Assembly (NCBI GenBank): GCA_038224615.1
Contig: JBBRFH010000109.1
Location: forward strand, 1 to 11,000
Direction: 5' to 3'
DNA from: JBBRFH01 sp038224615
GTDB taxonomy: Bacteria > Planctomycetota > Phycisphaerae > Tepidisphaerales > Tepidisphaeraceae
DNA: 11,000 nucleotides
The notes under the pieces were generated by a model. That model did no database searches and had not been told where the DNA came from. It was given only the letters and a program-made list of their open reading frames with translations. Positions 8,231 to 11,000 of this stretch are shown one piece after another (position 1 is the stretch's first letter; every line of letters begins with the position of its first letter). The translations under genes were made by a program, and so were the position numbers.

Positions 8231-9685
8231 ATGATCTGCCCGGCCGATGATGAATCTGTCGACGTCATGGAGGAGACCCCGGCTCCAACCTCGCCTACGC
8301 CCGGATCGTCGGTTGCCACCGACGACGGCGGCGCTCGTATTGACCATTCGCACGCGGAAATCGTTGTCACGACGGAACTTCTGAACAGCCCGCCGCGCAA
8401 GCTCGCGGAGTTGATCGAAGAAGCCCCGCGCCGCCAGGGCGCGCATGTGCTGGAGCAACTGGAGGTCGATCAGGCGTCGGCGGTCGCTGAATACCTGGAC
8501 CCGAAGACGGCGGCACAGATTTTCAAAGAGGTCGACACCGGTACCGCCGCCGCAGTCATGCTGGTGATGAACCGTGCCGAGGCGGCGATGGTCCTGGCGG
8601 AGATGGACCCCGACGACCGCGTCGACATCCTGGGCCTGGTCGACACGGAAGCCCACGACGAGTTGCTGGCCGAACTTGACGTTGCCCAGGCCGCCGAAAC
8701 CCGCAAGCTCGAGGCCTACGCCACCGACACCGCCGGTGGCATCATGACCACCCAGGTGACGGCGCTCTACGAGTACCTCACCGTCGAAGATGCCATCAGC
8801 CTGCTCCGCAAGCTCAGCGAAGAGCTGGAGCAGATGTTCTACGTCTACGTGATCGACCGCATCGGCCGGCTGCTGGGCGTGCTGTCGATGCGTGACCTGA
8901 TCCTGGCCCGCCCGTCGCGCCGGCTGCGCGACATCATGATCAAAAACGTCCGCCGGGTTCCGGCGTCGATGGACCAGGAGGAAGTTGCCCGCATCATGCG
9001 CGAGAGCGGCTACCTGGCGATGCCCGTGGTCGACGAGCGCGATCTGCTCATCGGCCTGATCACGGTCGACGACGTCATCGAGGTCGTGCAGGAAGAAGCG
9101 ACCGAAGACGTTCTGAAGATGTTCGGTGCCGGTGCCGAGGAGCGGTTGGCCAGCCCGTGGTTCTTCAGCTTCAAAAGCCGACTGTGGTGGCTGTTGATCA
9201 ATCTGGGCACCGCGTTCCTGGCCGGCTCGGTTGTGGGCCTGTTCAAGGACACCATAGAGCAGATCGCGGTACTCGCGATCTACATGCCGATTATCGCCGG
9301 CATGGGCGGCAACGCGTCGGCGCAGGCCATGGCCGTCGCCGTGCGCGGCCTGGCGACAGGAACGGTCGATCGCCGCCTGCTGCGGCGGGTCATCTTCAAG
9401 GAACTGCTCGTCGGACTGCTGACCGGCCTGATCTGCGGCGCGGTGACGGCGATCATCGCTTACTTCTGGCAGGGCAATATCTACCTCGGCATGCTGGTGT
9501 TTGTCGCGTTGACGTTCAATCACACGCTCGCATGCAGCACCGGGGCGGCGATCCCGTTCATCATGAAGCGCATGGGATTCGATCCCGCGCAAAGCTCCAC
9601 GATCTTCGCCACTACGGTGACCGATGTCTGTGGCTTCTTTGCACTGCTCGGACTGGCTAAGATGTTCTTCGTGTACCTGCATTGA
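8231..9685 (+). CDS. mgtE: MgtE-family magnesium transporter
   Basis: This 484-residue inner-membrane Mg2+ channel/transporter has all family parts in order. The superhelical MgtE_N domain covers about 50-150 (KLAELIEEAP...YLDPKTAAQIFKEVD). A tandem CBS pair covers about 170-290 (TAGGIMTTQ, MPVVDERDLLIGLITVDDVIEVV), followed by a linker. Five membrane helices lie from about 320 to the end. MPIIAGMGGNASAQAMAVAVRGLATG (352-377) and the last-helix TTVTDVCG, with its pore-side Asp465, are signature segments. In the family, Mg2+ bound between the cytosolic domains closes the pore. The N-terminal ~50 residues are a low-complexity acidic/Pro extension. The start is uncertain: ATG 8231, TTG 8183, GTG 8192 and ATG 8267 share the frame and none has a good Shine-Dalgarno. 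It is divergent from parC and probably monocistronic. Confidence 0.93.
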   Translation: MICPADDESVDVMEETPAPTSPTPGSSVATDDGGARIDHSHAEIVVTTELLNSPPRKLAELIEEAPRRQGAHVLEQLEVDQASAVAEYLDPKTAAQIFKEVDTGTAAAVMLVMNRAEAAMVLAEMDPDDRVDILGLVDTEAHDELLAELDVAQAAETRKLEAYATDTAGGIMTTQVTALYEYLTVEDAISLLRKLSEELEQMFYVYVIDRIGRLLGVLSMRDLILARPSRRLRDIMIKNVRRVPASMDQEEVARIMRESGYLAMPVVDERDLLIGLITVDDVIEVVQEEATEDVLKMFGAGAEERLASPWFFSFKSRLWWLLINLGTAFLAGSVVGLFKDTIEQIAVLAIYMPIIAGMGGNASAQAMAVAVRGLATGTVDRRLLRRVIFKELLVGLLTGLICGAVTAIIAYFWQGNIYLGMLVFVALTFNHTLACSTGAAIPFIMKRMGFDPAQSSTIFATTVTDVCGFFALLGLAKMFFVYLH

Positions 9686-9749
9686 CGTGGCGTGGGCATC
9701 ATGCCCACGCTCTTCTCTAGGGATGCGTGGGCAGGATGCCCTCGCCACG
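9686..9749. repeat. Pair of inverted 25-bp repeats, each itself palindromic
   Basis: Arms at 9686-9710 and 9725-9749 are reverse complements with two mismatches in 25, separated by 14 bases. The first arm holds a perfect hairpin, GCGTGGGCA (9690-9698) with TGCCCACGC (9702-9710) and a 3-base loop, directly after the mgtE stop and followed by TCTTCTCT, so it may act as a terminator. The second arm holds GGGCAGGATGCCC. Elements with GTGGGCA...TGCCCAC cores are common extragenic repeats in some Planctomycetes and Verrucomicrobia (recalled, not searched). The second arm overlaps the first codons of the xseA reading frame. Confidence 0.75.
9690..9718 (+). terminator. Probable mgtE transcription terminator within the repeat
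   Basis: A 9-bp perfect GC-rich stem with a TCA loop starts 5 bases after the mgtE TGA, followed by TCTTCTCT (9711-9718). The pyrimidine tail is not a pure U-tract, so termination may be partial and some transcription could continue into xseA. Confidence 0.45.
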
Positions 9750-11000
9750 AGCATTGACTGAATCCTTCTTCGACTTTCGCGCTCGCATTAACAAGCGCAC
9801 CACGCAGCCCGAGCCGACGGAGGCAAAGCTGGAGCGCGCGATCAGCGTCGCCGACCTGACTGCGCGCATCGATGGCGCGATCAAGGCCGGCGTGCCCGGC
9901 GCGGTGCTCGTGCGGGGCGAGATCAGCAATCTCAACATCCACCGCTCGTCCGGCCACATCTATTTCACGCTCAAGGATCCGACCAGTTGCATCGACTGCG
10001 TGATGTTCCGCTCCGACGCCGCCCGCCTGCAGTCGCCGCCGATCGACGGGATGGAAGCCCTGATTACCGGCGGCGTGCGCGTCTTCGCCCAGCGCGGGCG
10101 ATACCAACTCTACTGCACCAACATCGCGGCACTCGGCCGAGGGGCGCTGGAGATCCGGTTCCAGCAATTGAAGGACAAGCTGGAGCGCGAAGGACTCTTC
10201 GACCCGGATCGCAAACGGGCCTTGCCGCTTTACCCGCAGCGCATCGCGCTGATCAGCTCGCGCGAGGCGGCGGGGCTGGCGGACATGCTCAAAGTCTTCA
10301 AGCGGACCCCGTGGATTGATGTGAAGCTGGTCCATGTGCCGGTGCAGGGGACCGGCGCTTCGGTTCACATCACCCGCGCCATCCAGGATATGACTCGCAC
10401 CATCGCCGATGTCGTGATCGTCGCGCGGGGCGGCGGGTCGCTGGAGGATTTGTGGGAGTTCAATGAGGAGATCGTCGCCCGCGCGATCGTCGCGTGCGCG
10501 ATCCCGGTGATGACCGGCATCGGGCACGAAGTCGACGTGTCGATTGCGGATCTGGTGGCCGACTACCACGCGCACACGCCGACCGAGGCCGCGCAGGTTG
10601 CGATCGCGCACTGGAAGCAGGCCGACGACCTTATCGATACGGCGGCGATTCGGTTGCGCCGATCGCTGCAGTCGCAACTGCAGGACGCCCGGCAGCGGCT
10701 GACGACCATCGAACGGCACGAGGTCTTCCGACGTCCAAAGGATCGCATCGAGCGTTTCCGCCAACTGCTCGATGACAACGAGCGCCGGCTCCGAGCCGCG
10801 CTCGACCGATCGTCGGCCAATGCGCAACGCGCGATCTCACGACTTGAACACCGCTTGCACGCCCAGCACCCGCGCACGCGCATCGTGACCGAGCGGCAGC
10901 GCCTGCAACGACTCTCGATGACGCTCACGCACCGCGCGGACATGCGTCTGGTCCGCATCCACGGCCAACTCGACGCCTTCGACCGGCAACTGCATGCGCT
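9736..11000 (+). CDS. xseA: Exodeoxyribonuclease VII large subunit, 3' end beyond the window
   Basis: 421 codons are visible without a stop. Exonuclease VII, with the small subunit XseB, degrades single-stranded DNA into oligonucleotides in repair. The N-terminal OB fold spans about 35-130 (ISVADLTARID, VRGEISNLNIHRSSGHIYFTLKD). The catalytic region follows with LEREGLFDPDRKRALPLYP (149-167), RGGGSLEDLWEFNEE (231-245) and GIGHEVDVSIADLVADYHAHTP (261-282). From about 290 the sequence is charged, with the Arg/Glu/Leu pattern of the long coiled coil that binds XseB. The usual D-x-RAPTP reads DYHAHTP here. The start is uncertain: ATG 9736 lies inside the repeat arm and lacks a proper Shine-Dalgarno, GTG 9727 and TTG 9754 are in frame, and a TAG at 9718-9720 limits the frame. 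xseB would be expected downstream. Confidence 0.92.
   Translation, partial: MPSPRALTESFFDFRARINKRTTQPEPTEAKLERAISVADLTARIDGAIKAGVPGAVLVRGEISNLNIHRSSGHIYFTLKDPTSCIDCVMFRSDAARLQSPPIDGMEALITGGVRVFAQRGRYQLYCTNIAALGRGALEIRFQQLKDKLEREGLFDPDRKRALPLYPQRIALISSREAAGLADMLKVFKRTPWIDVKLVHVPVQGTGASVHITRAIQDMTRTIADVVIVARGGGSLEDLWEFNEEIVARAIVACAIPVMTGIGHEVDVSIADLVADYHAHTPTEAAQVAIAHWKQADDLIDTAAIRLRRSLQSQLQDARQRLTTIERHEVFRRPKDRIERFRQLLDDNERRLRAALDRSSANAQRAISRLEHRLHAQHPRTRIVTERQRLQRLSMTLTHRADMRLVRIHGQLDAFDRQLHA

Noticed and set aside
8195..9754. 519-codon minus-strand ORF
   Set aside because: It is antisense to mgtE; His/Gln/Arg/Asp-rich shadow sequence without recognisable motifs.
9520..10827. 435-codon minus-strand ORF
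   Set aside because: It is antisense to the end of mgtE and to xseA, and starts and ends without relation to gene borders.

Overview
The window is high-GC DNA, roughly 60 percent by eye, with dense bacterial housekeeping genes. Two dispersed extragenic repeat types, one built on CACAGATT-like words and one on GTGGGCA...TGCCCAC, are a style I associate with Planctomycetes (perhaps Phycisphaerae-like) and Verrucomicrobia. That assignment is inference, because no rRNA or lineage marker is present. The first ~58 bases are an almost pure G run that looks like a sequencing or assembly artefact at a contig end.

Layout: (1) 59-571, minus strand: class I glutamine amidotransferase, C-terminus lost in the G run. 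(2) 572-737: gene-free, with one copy of a dispersed repeat and a hairpin. (3) 738-1916, minus: multi-pass membrane acyltransferase-like protein. (4) 2043-3965, minus: topoisomerase IV subunit B (ParE). (5) 3990-4652, minus: a small antitoxin-like gene and a PIN-domain toxin-like gene, 3 bases apart, with parE starting 24 bases after the toxin stop. (6) 4653-5335: a degenerate 24-bp tandem repeat, a doubtful 57-codon ORF on minus, and a 3'-truncated DUF4256-family gene on plus. (7) 5336-7861, minus: topoisomerase IV subunit A (ParC) with a glycine-rich N-terminal extension. (8) 7862-8230: candidate parC promoter and a nested palindromic repeat of ~174 bp. (9) 8231-9685, plus: MgtE-family magnesium transporter. 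(10) 9686-9735 plus the first bases of the next gene: a pair of inverted 25-bp repeat arms. (11) 9736-11000, plus: exodeoxyribonuclease VII large subunit (xseA), running off the window.

The two topoisomerase IV genes make one enzyme that decatenates chromosomes and relaxes supercoils. They lie in the same direction, but ~1.4 kb of accessory-looking DNA separates them: the TA-like pair, the truncated DUF4256 gene on the opposite strand and the repeat. The TA-like pair reads directly into parE, so parE may be transcribed with it. This arrangement is the most unusual thing in the window. I saw no CRISPR array, tRNA, rRNA, transposase or phage gene. Very long ORFs antisense to parE, parC, mgtE and xseA are high-GC reading-frame shadows.
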